Source of the DNA: CAZAMP01 sp964486455
GTDB taxonomy: Bacteria; Eisenbacteria; RBG-16-71-46; CAZAMP01
Assembly: GCA_964486455.1 (NCBI GenBank)
Contig: CAZAMP010000009.1
Span: 1 to 64,000, forward strand
DNA length: 64,000 nt
Direction of reading: 5' to 3'
The stretch's first letter is position 1. Each line of letters begins with the position of its first letter. Positions 41,458 to 49,752 of the stretch are shown here, in pieces. The notes beneath the pieces were generated by a model that saw only the letters and a list, made by a program, of their open reading frames with translations, was not told the DNA's origin and searched no databases. The translations under genes and the position numbers were made by a program.

Positions 41458-42555
41458 GTGGAAAACGCTTCGGAGCGCATTGGCGCGGACGTTCGGGCCT
41501 TCATCGAAGACGAGTCGCGCGGGGAATTCGGTGAGTTGGCCTTGCGGATCTTCCGATATCAGCTCGAGACCAACGCCCCGTACTGTCGCTTCTGCGAGAT
41601 CCAGGGCATAGGACCGGGAACCGTGACGAGTTGGCGTGAGATCCCGCCCGTACCCGCCGGGGCCTTCAAGGAAGTGCCGCTCACCTGTGGCGGCGCCGAG
41701 GTCGTATTTCGCACGAGCGGGACCACTCGTGGCCGGGATCGGCGCGGCGAGCATCACGTGCATGACCGCTCTCTCTATCACCTCTCGCTCACCAGCGGAT
41801 TCAGGCGTTTCGTTCTTCCCGACCGCGATCGCATGCGGATCTTCTCGCTCATTCCGACGGGCTCGGAGCAGGTCGACTCCTCGCTCAGCACAATGGCCGA
41901 TGTCGTCCTCGATCGGTGTGGAGCCGAGAGCAGCGGGACGTTCGTGGGCGAAAACCGGATACTCACGGGTTCCCTCATCAGCGCCCTGCATCGCTCTGTG
42001 GCCGAGCGGGAGCCGGTCCTTCTGATGGGGACCACGCTCGCGTTCATGTCGTTTCTGGACTCGCTCACCGAGGTGAACGAAACGTTCGTGCTGTCGGAGG
42101 GAAGCCGTCTCATGGATACGGGTGGTCCCAAGGGAACGGATCGGGTATTCGAAGACGAAAATATTCTCTCGCGGTATGAGCGCGCGTTCGGGATTCCGGC
42201 TGCGGCATGCGTGAACGAGTACGGCATGACGGAGCTGCTTTCGCAGCTCTACAATGACGATCTCACCCATTGGGTCACATCGGTAGAAGGCCTACCGCCA
42301 AGCGCGTCCGGAATCGATCGGCGCATCAAGCACGGCCCACACTGGATACGGAGTCGCGTCCTGGATCCCGACACGCTCGAAGACGCGGAACGCGGCGTTG
42401 TCGCCCACGTCGATCTCGCCAACTGTCACTCCGTAGTCGCCGTGCTGACGGAGGACGTTGGCCTTCGTCAGGGAGATGCGATCTTGCTCGAAGGCCGCGG
42501 CAGCGGCGCACCGTCCCGCGGCTGTTCCATCGCGATGGACGAGTGGCTGCGATGA
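41458..42555 (+). CDS. LuxE-type acyl-protein synthetase (adenylating)
   Basis: The 365-residue protein belongs to the LuxE family of acyl-protein synthetases in the ANL-like superfamily. It shows VFRTSGTTRGRDRRGEHHVHD (adenylate-forming SGTT motif), LIPTGSEQVDSSLSTMADVV, and NEYGMTELLSQ near residue 260. LuxE activates a fatty acid with ATP and presents it to LuxC, which reduces it to an aldehyde. The GTG start at 41458 follows GGGGAG. A LuxC-type reductase lies 1.6 kb downstream and no luciferase genes are nearby, so light production is unlikely. Confidence 0.82.
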   Translation: MENASERIGADVRAFIEDESRGEFGELALRIFRYQLETNAPYCRFCEIQGIGPGTVTSWREIPPVPAGAFKEVPLTCGGAEVVFRTSGTTRGRDRRGEHHVHDRSLYHLSLTSGFRRFVLPDRDRMRIFSLIPTGSEQVDSSLSTMADVVLDRCGAESSGTFVGENRILTGSLISALHRSVAEREPVLLMGTTLAFMSFLDSLTEVNETFVLSEGSRLMDTGGPKGTDRVFEDENILSRYERAFGIPAAACVNEYGMTELLSQLYNDDLTHWVTSVEGLPPSASGIDRRIKHGPHWIRSRVLDPDTLEDAERGVVAHVDLANCHSVVAVLTEDVGLRQGDAILLEGRGSGAPSRGCSIAMDEWLR

Positions 42556-42872
42556 ATGCCGTGTCGCAAATTCGGCCCGGACCACCTCTCGCCGCGCGAC
42601 GCGCCCGCTCGCTCGGCTCCGCCGCCGGCCGGCGGGATCCTCGCTCGCTCCTGCGTACGTCGCGGTGGCGAAAGATGATCCGGGCCGCACAGACCTTCAC
42701 CACGCAGTGTCTGATCGTCGGGCTCAGGCAGCGCCCTCGGTGGGCATCGACTACGATGACCGTCGCCGAGCTAGGGCGGCGGTTGGATCCCGCTGAGCGG
42801 GGAGGGGGGCGCGGCAGACCGGCGACTCCCGCAGGAGTGAACGAGGATCACCCGCCGAAGGCGGGAAGCCGA
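42556..42872. other. gap after luxE, no supported gene
   Basis: An ATG overlapping the luxE stop (42552) is in frame with the next gene, but the extra ~107 residues are Arg/Ala-rich with no recognisable domain and would place the signal peptide internally. No gene is supported here. The 3' part contains nested inverted repeats (42802-42908). Confidence 0.5.
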
Positions 42873-42908
42873 GTGAACGGGCGGGTCGCCGCCTGCCGCG
42901 CCCTCCTC
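42802..42908. repeat. nested inverted-repeat element upstream of a secreted protein gene
   Basis: Outer arms 42802-42826 and 42885-42908 are complementary with few mismatches (left GAGGGGGGCGCGGCAG, right CTGCCGCGCCCTCCTC). Between them lie two hairpins, ACTCC-CGCA-GGAGT (42825-42838) and CCCGCC-GAA-GGCGGG (42851-42865), and GAGTGAACG occurs twice. It shares CGGCGACTC-CG...GAG-GAACG with the 23-kb repeat. The right arm overlaps the signal peptide of the next gene. Confidence 0.6.
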
Positions 42909-43478
42909 ACCGCGATCTTCCTCGTGCTCATCGTTTTCGAACCGCTTCCGGCGACCGCAGACGACGACAGCCGCTTGTTCATCGGGCTCGGTGTGCTCCC
43001 TCAGTTTCCGCAGTTCATTGGCACGGCGCGACTTCCGTCCGAGCTATACCGTGTCGAATACATGCGGTCGATTGCCACACGTTGGCGGGCCGGTCCTGAG
43101 CTCACCGCGCGCAGTGACTTCGCTATACTCGGGGCGGCGCTGCATCACGACATCTGGCGCTCGGATGGACGTGAGTGGCGGCTTGCCGTCGGGATCGGCT
43201 ACGTCGTGCCGATGTCTCAGACGGATGAGTACTTCTTCCGCGTACGTGGCGTGTCGGCCTCATTGGCCGACCGGATCCTCCTTCGTTTGTCAGTCGGGCA
43301 GACTTTCGATCTCAGTCGGGGCCGAACGGGGCTGCGGGTGGAATCGGGAGTTCGTCTCATGCGCCCGGAGTCGATGCTGTCGACACTCGAAGCCCTCGAC
43401 GACGCCGTCGACTCTGAGGAAGGTTTCTGGATGTACGAGATCATCGCGGGTCTGGATCTTCGGGGAGGACGTCGCTGA
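42873..43478 (+). CDS. secreted small outer-membrane-type protein, unknown function
   Basis: Starting at the GTG at 42873 gives 201 residues with a signal peptide (ALLTAIFLVLIVFEPLPATADDD). Alternating hydrophobic and polar residues follow (LFIGLGVLPQFPQF, EWRLAVGIGYVVPM), suggestive of a beta-barrel of the OmpA/outer-membrane type. There is no named family match from sight. Other starts in frame are 42837 (GTG) and 42552 (ATG), so the true N-terminus is uncertain. Its TGA overlaps the ATG of the next gene, indicating coupling with the metzincin lipoprotein. Confidence 0.55.
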   Translation: MNGRVAACRALLTAIFLVLIVFEPLPATADDDSRLFIGLGVLPQFPQFIGTARLPSELYRVEYMRSIATRWRAGPELTARSDFAILGAALHHDIWRSDGREWRLAVGIGYVVPMSQTDEYFFRVRGVSASLADRILLRLSVGQTFDLSRGRTGLRVESGVRLMRPESMLSTLEALDDAVDSEEGFWMYEIIAGLDLRGGRR

Positions 43479-44125
43479 TGGCCACGCGTCGATCCGGGGT
43501 CGGCGTCGCGGTCACCGCCGCCGTCATTGCCGTTGCTTTGGCCGCCGGCTGCGGGCGTATCGTCGAAGTTCCCGGGCGTCACACCAACACGTCCCGTTAC
43601 TTGGATGTCATCGAAGAGGTGCCCTCGTTCTGGCTGGAGGGCACTGAAGGACGTCTGGTTCTGCCGATCCTTCTGCGGGACGATATCGCTCCCGCAGGAG
43701 TCCCACATGAAGTACTTCGGGAGACATTGAGCGCCGCGGTTGCCACGTGGCGGGAACCACTTGCCGCGAAAAGCCGAAGCGTGAGGCTGTCGGTGATCTA
43801 CGCATCCGAAGGACATCCGCCGCCCGCCCGCGGCGTCCAGGTCACGTATCTGGAACGCCCGATTGATTTCCTCGGCGTGACGCGCTACGGAGAGGATAAC
43901 GTGACGGTCGAAATCGCCGTGAGGCCGGCTTCGACGGACCGGTTTCTGACGCGCCGGGAGCTTCTCGCCCTGACGATTCACGAGATGGGTCATGCGCTGG
44001 GGATCTCGCGATCCGGGCACAGTTCGAATCCCAACGACGTCATGTTCGGGCATGACCTGTCAAACGACTGGATCACCTTGTCGGAGGGAGATCGCAAGGT
44101 GATCCTCGCCCTATTCCCTGAGTAG
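43478..44125 (+). CDS. metzincin/matrixin-like zinc protease, probable lipoprotein
   Basis: The 215-residue protein has a signal peptide with a lipobox-like AAGC and a C-terminal zinc-protease motif. LTIHEMGHALGISRSGHSS gives His168, Glu169, His172 and His181, followed by a Met-turn-like NPNDVMFG. The third His is 13 residues after the first instead of the usual 10, so there is a short insertion, as also seen in some bacterial matrixin relatives. The catalytic acid is present, so activity is plausible in the periplasm or on the outer-membrane face. It overlaps the preceding gene by 1 bp. Confidence 0.75.
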   Translation: MATRRSGVGVAVTAAVIAVALAAGCGRIVEVPGRHTNTSRYLDVIEEVPSFWLEGTEGRLVLPILLRDDIAPAGVPHEVLRETLSAAVATWREPLAAKSRSVRLSVIYASEGHPPPARGVQVTYLERPIDFLGVTRYGEDNVTVEIAVRPASTDRFLTRRELLALTIHEMGHALGISRSGHSSNPNDVMFGHDLSNDWITLSEGDRKVILALFPE

Positions 44126-44135
44126 CGGAGATTCG

Positions 44136-45482
44136 ATGGGATCACTTCGTGGACAGATGACCGCGGTTCCCGCTTCATTGATCGGGCCCGCCGATCGTTG
44201 GATGGAACCGCCGGCGCCGGCGATTCGATCCTCACTGAAACGTCTCGCGCCGCTCAGCGCTCGTTCCCCCGCCGAGCGGATCGTGCGCCTCGCTCCGGTT
44301 CTCGATGCCTGGCAGGACCCGGCTTCTCCCGTACGCGAGGCGGCCGAGCGTGTATTGCCGGGCATAACGGGCTTCAGCGAAGAGATGATTCGATTCGGCT
44401 TTCCGCTTCAGTGCCGGCGCATCGCGTCGAGCGCCATCGCGGCGATGTGCCGGGCGGGTCATCCACGCCTCGAGTGCCCCGAGCCGAGCGTCATCGTTCT
44501 CGCGGGAAACATACCCGGTCTTTCGCTCTTGGATGGTGTCCTATCCGTTGTCGCGGGCGCGCCGGTGGCGCTCAAGCTCCCGTCAGGTGAGCCGGCAACC
44601 GGACTTCTGCTGGCCGGACAGCTTCGCGGGCTGAGCGGTGAGGATGCACCGCCGCTCGAAGCGTTTTGGTGGCCGGGTGGGGACGACACGCGAGAGCCCG
44701 AGCTTTTCGATTGGGCCCAACGTCTTTACGCGAGTGGATCCGACGAAGCCATCGACGCCATTCGGGGTCGATTCCGCCGAACACGCGGCGATCGGCTGGG
44801 CACGTTCGCCGGGTTCGGACATCGACTGTCGGCGGGCTACATCCCGGAGGGCGGCTTCCCGTTGGAGGAGGCCTGCCACCGCTTCGCCGTCGATATCGCG
44901 ATGTGGGACCAGGAAGGTTGCCTATCGCCCCACGTCATCTTTGTCACGCGCAGTGTTGACGTGGAAAGCGCGGCACACCTCCTGGCCGAGGCACTCGAAC
45001 ATCTCGATGATCGACTTCCCGCCGGTGAGATGACATTCCATCGAAAGCTCTCCATCAGACGGCTGCGTTCAGAGGTCCAGGGCCGGATGCTCGCCGATCC
45101 GACAATCCGGATGTGGCCGCCCGGCGGAGTGGGCGGGTGGCGCGTGGTGCTTGACCCGAAAGGCCCCCTGCGCCCGTCGCCGTTAGGTCGAACGGTCTAC
45201 GTCCGGCGGATCGCAGGCGACGCGGAGCTCGTCGAGCAGCTCCGAATCTGGGACGGCAAGCTGCAGTGCCTGGGCGTCGCGGCGGATCCGGGCTATCTCC
45301 CGCACCTGACGGGACCTATCGGTGAGCTGGGTGCGACACGGCTTTGCGCCGCGGGTATGATGCAGGAGCCGGGTCCGCAATGGCTGGGAGAGGAAACGGA
45401 CCGGACGGGTCGCAAGGTGTGTGTCGTGGAGGCCGTGACTGAAGGGGCGTGGCGCCGCCTGATGGAAGAGAGGTCCGAATGA
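44136..45482 (+). CDS. LuxC-type acyl-CoA/acyl-protein reductase
   Basis: The 448-residue protein matches LuxC-type acyl reductases: VIVLAGNIPGLSLLDGVLSV and VALKLPSGEP form the nucleotide-binding region, and WDQEGCLSPHVIFV contains the likely active-site Cys262. With LuxE it would reduce an activated acyl group to an aldehyde using NADPH. The LuxE and LuxC genes are separated by the outer-membrane-type protein and the metzincin. Its stop overlaps the aminotransferase ATG (ATGA), so the two are probably translated together. Confidence 0.82.
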   Translation: MGSLRGQMTAVPASLIGPADRWMEPPAPAIRSSLKRLAPLSARSPAERIVRLAPVLDAWQDPASPVREAAERVLPGITGFSEEMIRFGFPLQCRRIASSAIAAMCRAGHPRLECPEPSVIVLAGNIPGLSLLDGVLSVVAGAPVALKLPSGEPATGLLLAGQLRGLSGEDAPPLEAFWWPGGDDTREPELFDWAQRLYASGSDEAIDAIRGRFRRTRGDRLGTFAGFGHRLSAGYIPEGGFPLEEACHRFAVDIAMWDQEGCLSPHVIFVTRSVDVESAAHLLAEALEHLDDRLPAGEMTFHRKLSIRRLRSEVQGRMLADPTIRMWPPGGVGGWRVVLDPKGPLRPSPLGRTVYVRRIAGDAELVEQLRIWDGKLQCLGVAADPGYLPHLTGPIGELGATRLCAAGMMQEPGPQWLGEETDRTGRKVCVVEAVTEGAWRRLMEERSE

Positions 45483-46663
45483 GCAGCAATCGATTCCGCC
45501 GCGCGATCTGTCAGACGTCGCCTGAGCCTATCGGACTCGTCATCGAGCGGGCCGAAGGAATACACGTCTACACGACCGATGGCCGAGCCTATCTCGATCT
45601 CACGGCGGGGATCGGTGTCGCAAACGTCGGGCACGCCAGGGATGAGGTCACGCGTGCCGTCACGGAGCAACTCGCCCGTCACGCGCACGTCATGGTCTAC
45701 GGTGAGTACGAGCAGCAGGCCCAGACAGACCTGGCCGAGCGGGTCGGTTCGCTCCTTCCGGATCCCATCTCTCAGGTGTTCTTGGCAAGCAGTGGGACCG
45801 AAGCGGTGGAGGGGGCACTGAAGACCGCGCGGAAGTTCACGGGTCGTGCCGGATTCATTGCGTTCGATGGAAGCTATCACGGCGACACGATGGGATCGCT
45901 GTCGGTTCAGGCGAATGCGCGCTACCGGGCGCCGTTCGAGCCGCTCATCGAACCCGTTCGCTTTCTGCCGTTCGGCGACGCCGACGCGCTCGATGTCATC
46001 GACACCAGCACGGCGGCCGTTATCATCGAGCCGGTCCAGGGGGAGGGGGGCATCCGCGTTCCACCGGATGGTTTCCTCCAAGCGCTTCGCGCGCGCTGCG
46101 ACGATGTCGGGGCGCTACTCGTCTTCGACGAGGTCATCACCGGGTTTGGGCGGACCGGTCGCGTCTTCGCCATGGAACGGTTCGGCGTCACTCCGGATCT
46201 CGTGTGCCTCGCGAAGGCCATGGGTGGCGGACTGCCGCTCGGCGGCTTCGCCGGATCGGAGAAGATCATGCGCACCCTCGCGCACGATCCGCCGCTCTGT
46301 CATGTGACGACCTTCGGCGGGAATCCGGTCTCATGCGCGGCCGGACTGGCGGGGCTACGGATCCTCATCGATGAGAAGCTGGCGGAGAACGCCGAGCGCG
46401 TCGGGGCATTTTTCCGAGAGCGACTGGATGAGCTTGTCGGACTCGGCGGTGTCGTCGAAGCCCGTGGCATCGGGCTGATGCTGGGCTTGGTTTTCGATTC
46501 ATCGACGGCCACGCGTCGCTTCGTCGAGAGATCGCTGGAGGAGGGGCTGCTTCTCGGTTGGACGCTTCATTGCGATGATGTGATCCGTATCACTCCGCCG
46601 CTCATCATCACGCGCGACGCGGTAGATGACGCGGTAGCACGCATGCGGGCCGCGCTCGGGTAG
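45479..46663 (+). CDS. class III PLP-dependent aminotransferase
   Basis: About 394 residues. The fold-I class III signature is seen as SGTEAVEGALKTARKF, FDGSYHGDTMG, IIEPVQGEGGI, and VFDEVITGFGRTG with the PLP lysine region CLAKAMGGGLPLGG (Lys246). Class III includes acetylornithine, 4-aminobutyrate and omega-amine transaminases. Overlap with luxC suggests it acts on an aldehyde from the LuxE/LuxC pair to give an amine. This is inference. Its 3' end overlaps the convergent Gfo/Idh gene by about 97 bp. Confidence 0.85.
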   Translation: MSSNRFRRAICQTSPEPIGLVIERAEGIHVYTTDGRAYLDLTAGIGVANVGHARDEVTRAVTEQLARHAHVMVYGEYEQQAQTDLAERVGSLLPDPISQVFLASSGTEAVEGALKTARKFTGRAGFIAFDGSYHGDTMGSLSVQANARYRAPFEPLIEPVRFLPFGDADALDVIDTSTAAVIIEPVQGEGGIRVPPDGFLQALRARCDDVGALLVFDEVITGFGRTGRVFAMERFGVTPDLVCLAKAMGGGLPLGGFAGSEKIMRTLAHDPPLCHVTTFGGNPVSCAAGLAGLRILIDEKLAENAERVGAFFRERLDELVGLGGVVEARGIGLMLGLVFDSSTATRRFVERSLEEGLLLGWTLHCDDVIRITPPLIITRDAVDDAVARMRAALG

Positions 46664-47733
46664 TCCGCGTTCTTGACCACGATCTTCCGGCCTTCCCGTG
46701 CCGACAACCGTGCCGCATCGATGATCCGCTGCGTCCGGAGTCCGTCCGCGAACGTCGCGGCGAACGGAAGGTCGTGCTCACCGCGAATCGCGCCACCAAG
46801 GGCGGCCGCGAAGAGCGCGAAGCCGCGTGCCCACAGCGAACCATCCAGGATGTCGTCGTCACCGAGGTTGTCCCGAAGCGAGACATCGTGACGCTCCGTC
46901 TCGTCCCGGCGCGCGGCGAAGAGACGACCGTCCGAATCGATCCAGAGCGATCCGTCGGTGCCGTGTATCTCCCACGTGAACCCCGCGTAGTGGTGAGCGA
47001 CGCTCGTGAGCGCCACCGATGCGCCGAGCGCCGACCGAAAGGTCAGGTGGAGATCCGCGACATCGTCGGTTTCGACCTTTCGGACGGCCCCGTTTGCGTC
47101 GAGCCGCGCGGGAATCGCCGTTTTCAATGCGGCGACCACTTCCGTCACGTCTCCGAACCACCAGAGAAGCGAGTCCACGACGTGCGACCCGATCGCCCCA
47201 AGAAGTCCACCGCCGTCGGCCTCACGTGACCACCAATTCCAGAGACGGCCGGGCTCCCCGCGCGAGTGTGACGTGAAGGACACGCGCGCGTGGAGCGGAA
47301 CGCCGACGTCGCCCGACTCGAGGCGGCGTTTCATCTCCTGCCGGTTGGGCAACGCGCGGAGCTGGTGATCAATCAACGAGAGTGACCGACCGCGGCGGGC
47401 GGCCTTGACGAGCGACGACGCCTCGCGCGCGTCCAGCGCCATCGGCTTGTCCAACAGGCAGTGCCGCTCCGCTTCGACGACCCGGAGACCCATCGGATGA
47501 TGGTGAGCGGGGGGTGTCGTCACGCAGACGAGGTCGGGATCTCCGACGGTGGTGGCGTCTTCCACGCTCGTCAATGCGTGTGGGACGTCGTGCTCCTCGG
47601 CGAGTCGTGCGGTCTTGGCCGCGTCACGGCCCGTCAAGCTGACGACGTTCCAACCCCCGGCAAGCCTGAATGCCGGAAGCTGAGTCCGCACACCGAAACC
47701 GGTGCCGATAATGGCGACGGCGAGCTTTTTCAC
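46567..47733 (-). CDS. Gfo/Idh/MocA family NAD(P)-dependent oxidoreductase
   Basis: About 388 residues. The N-terminal Rossmann motif is VAIIGTGFGVRTQLPAF, the second domain has DLVCVTTPPAHHHPMGL, LLDKPMALDAREAS and WWSREADGGGLLGAIGSHVVDSL. The GTG at 47733 is preceded by GAGGGA; the ATG at 47748 is possible but has no ribosome-binding site. The last ~30 residues lie opposite the aminotransferase 3' end, so the two genes overlap by 97 bp. The natural C-terminus may be shorter. The sugar or cyclitol substrate is unknown. Confidence 0.82.
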   Translation of the reverse strand: MKKLAVAIIGTGFGVRTQLPAFRLAGGWNVVSLTGRDAAKTARLAEEHDVPHALTSVEDATTVGDPDLVCVTTPPAHHHPMGLRVVEAERHCLLDKPMALDAREASSLVKAARRGRSLSLIDHQLRALPNRQEMKRRLESGDVGVPLHARVSFTSHSRGEPGRLWNWWSREADGGGLLGAIGSHVVDSLLWWFGDVTEVVAALKTAIPARLDANGAVRKVETDDVADLHLTFRSALGASVALTSVAHHYAGFTWEIHGTDGSLWIDSDGRLFAARRDETERHDVSLRDNLGDDDILDGSLWARGFALFAAALGGAIRGEHDLPFAATFADGLRTQRIIDAARLSAREGRKIVVKNADYPSAARMRATASSTASRVMMSGGVIRITSSQ

Positions 47734-47737
47734 GCGT

Positions 47738-47774
47738 CCCTCGGGCATTTTGGGGGTTATTGAGGCTAATGAAC
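47738..47774 (+). promoter_or_regulatory. TTGAGGCTA motif upstream of the Gly/Tyr-rich protein
   Basis: CCCTC (47738) and ATTGAGGCTAATG (from 47759) resemble the upstream sequences of era and of the TonB receptor, with one base more between the two blocks. TAATGA is the likely -10. A leader of about 95 bases would precede the ATG at 47868. This is the weakest of the four occurrences. Confidence 0.3.
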
Positions 47775-47867
47775 CTCTCCGCGCGCTCCGAATCATCCAG
47801 TATGCAGACTCGCGAACGTCGGGATTCCGTCCGCCGAGTCTACCACCCGAGCTAAGGAGAGAGCAGA

Positions 47868-48431
47868 ATGACAGACATCCGCGAGATCCAGGACCGGTTT
47901 CATCACGTCGCGCAGATCCTCAAGTCGACCTTGGACGCTGTTTGTGAGCTCGAATCGGCATTCGGCACGGTGAACGGAGACGCGGGCGACTCGACCGGTA
48001 CCGGAACACCTCCTACCCAGGGCACCGATCAGGCGCCGACCGGCGGCACGCCGACCGGTGGCACGGGCTACGCGGGCTCGGGCCAGGGAGGCCCCGGCCA
48101 CGGCTATCCCGGATACGGCTATCCGAGCTACGGTCATCCCGGCTACGGCCCTCAAAACTACACCCCATCCTGGGACCCGAGCGGTGCGCCGTGGGGATAC
48201 GGTCAGCAGGGACACGGGGCATACGGTCCTCCTCCGGGTGGCTACGGATACGGCCCTTGGAACTACTGGGGATGGAATCACCCGGCCTGGGTCGGCGCGC
48301 GCTTCGGCTGGAACTGGACTCCGTGGTGGGGCATGAACCCCTATCCCGAAACCCGCACGTGGAACTGGGGTCAGCCGGGTCCGACGGATCAGACCGATGG
48401 GCACTGGACGGGAGAGACGCCCACGCCCTAG
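47868..48431 (+). CDS. Gly/Tyr/Pro/Trp-rich low-complexity protein
   Basis: The 187-residue protein has a helical N-terminus (DIREIQDRFHHVAQILKS, about 45 residues) and then a glycine-, tyrosine-, proline- and tryptophan-rich tail of repeats such as GYPGYGYPSYGHPGYG and WNYWGWNHPAW. No signal peptide is visible. The ribosome-binding site AAGGAG precedes the ATG. Such tails occur in disordered, condensate-forming or surface-adhesive proteins. No family was recognised. A rho-independent terminator follows at 48476. Confidence 0.7.
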   Translation: MTDIREIQDRFHHVAQILKSTLDAVCELESAFGTVNGDAGDSTGTGTPPTQGTDQAPTGGTPTGGTGYAGSGQGGPGHGYPGYGYPSYGHPGYGPQNYTPSWDPSGAPWGYGQQGHGAYGPPPGGYGYGPWNYWGWNHPAWVGARFGWNWTPWWGMNPYPETRTWNWGQPGPTDQTDGHWTGETPTP

Positions 48432-48475
48432 CGACGCCCGGATAAGATTGGACGTGAGGCAGTGCCCCACGTCGG

Positions 48476-48512
48476 ACGAGCCGGTTAGCCTCGAGCGGCC
48501 GGCTCGTTTTCT
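48476..48512 (+). terminator. rho-independent terminator after the Gly/Tyr-rich gene
   Basis: The inverted repeat ACGAGCCGG / CCGGCTCGT (48476-48484 and 48499-48507) forms a 9-bp stem with a 14-base loop, followed by a T-rich run (TTTTCTT). It lies 45 bp after the stop of the plus-strand gene and over the 3' end of the convergent MFS gene. Confidence 0.65.
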
Positions 48513-49705
48513 TGTCTTCCCTTGAGGTACACCACGGCGAGGATCGACGCCGCGAACATCATCACGCCGCCGAAGAGGAACGGAGCGCCATCACCCGCGG
48601 CGCCCATGAGCCCGCCGCCGACCGCGGGGCCCGCGATGCGCGCCAGACTCGCCGCCGACTGTGACGCCCCCATGATCCGTCCCTGCTCGTCCGCGGGGGC
48701 CCATTGGCTGATGAGACTCATGAGCGACGGCATGTTGAGCCCGTTTCCGAGCGCGACCGGGATACAGGCCAACATCAGTCCAACCAGATTGCCCACGATC
48801 GCCATCCACAAGAGCCCCACCGCGCAGGCAAGCGTTCCGACGATCGCCAGCCGCTTCTCGCGAAATACCACCGTCAACGGATGTACCAGACCCCCCTGGA
48901 CGATGGCCATGAGAACGCCGATGTAGGCGAAGAGCCAGTAGACCGTGTTCTTTTCAAGCTCCAGACGACTTCCGAGAAAGAGGGAGAACGTGGCCTCGAG
49001 ATTCGAGAACGCGAATATGACGATGAAGTAGATGAGAATGGCAACTCCCACTCCGCGCATCCGGAGCGCGTCGCGTAACGCTCGAATCGTCTCCTGGAAG
49101 ACCCGCAGGCCCTCCGAAACCCTGAGTGACGCGTCGCGTCGCCGTCGATCGGATTGGAGCGATTCCGGGAGCCAGAAGTACGCGGCGATCAGGTTCACGA
49201 CACACACCCCGGTCGCGGCCCAGCCCGGCCCGGAGAGACCAAAGAACTGGGTCGCTACGCCTCCGATGACCGGCCCGAAGATGAAACCGAGCCCGAATGC
49301 CATTCCGATGAGCCCCATGCCGCGCGAGCGTTGGTCGGGCGGTGTGGTGTCGGCGATGTACGCTTGCGCGACCGCGATGCTGGCGCCGCCGAAGCCCGAG
49401 ATGATCCGCGAGACGTAGAGCACCGACACCGACGTGGCCAGCGCGAACACGATGTAGCCGAACCCGGAAATCGCGAGCGATGCCAGGAGGACCGGGCGGC
49501 GGCCGATCCGGTCGGAGATCCGTCCCCAGAACGGCGCCGCCAGGAACTGAACGAACGAGTGGGCGCTGAGCAGCATCGTGGCCTGAAACGGCGAAGCACC
49601 ATAGTCTTCCGCATAGCGGGGAAGGATCGGGACGACGATCCCGAAGCCGACGAGGAAGATGAAGACGGTGACGAAGATCACCGTTAGGGCTGAACGTTGT
49701 GGCAT
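48485..49705 (-). CDS. MFS transporter (TetA-like drug/H+ antiporter family)
   Basis: The 406-residue protein has about 12 membrane helices and MFS motif A in the loop between helices 2 and 3: FWGRISDRIGRRPVLL (canonical G-x3-D-R-x-G-R-R/K). Motif C-like GLGFIFGPVIGGV lies further on. This points to the TetA/Bcr-like DHA1 class of multidrug or tetracycline efflux transporters. Specificity cannot be read from sequence. A TATAAT promoter lies at 49753-49781, and the gene diverges from era. Confidence 0.82.
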   Translation of the reverse strand: MPQRSALTVIFVTVFIFLVGFGIVVPILPRYAEDYGASPFQATMLLSAHSFVQFLAAPFWGRISDRIGRRPVLLASLAISGFGYIVFALATSVSVLYVSRIISGFGGASIAVAQAYIADTTPPDQRSRGMGLIGMAFGLGFIFGPVIGGVATQFFGLSGPGWAATGVCVVNLIAAYFWLPESLQSDRRRRDASLRVSEGLRVFQETIRALRDALRMRGVGVAILIYFIVIFAFSNLEATFSLFLGSRLELEKNTVYWLFAYIGVLMAIVQGGLVHPLTVVFREKRLAIVGTLACAVGLLWMAIVGNLVGLMLACIPVALGNGLNMPSLMSLISQWAPADEQGRIMGASQSAASLARIAGPAVGGGLMGAAGDGAPFLFGGVMMFAASILAVVYLKGRQENEPAARG

Positions 49706-49752
49706 ATGCGGTCTGTGTCCTCGCCGCGAATGAGGGATAACCGAGACGCGGC

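Noticed and set aside
42552..43478. A 308-residue version of the secreted protein from the ATG overlapping luxE
   Set aside because: It would place a typical signal peptide inside the protein behind an Arg/Ala-rich stretch that contains an inverted-repeat element; a downstream GTG start was preferred.
41458..45482. A bioluminescence operon, because LuxE and LuxC are present
   Set aside because: No luxA, luxB or luxD are seen in the window, and LuxE/LuxC homologues are common in non-luminous bacteria.
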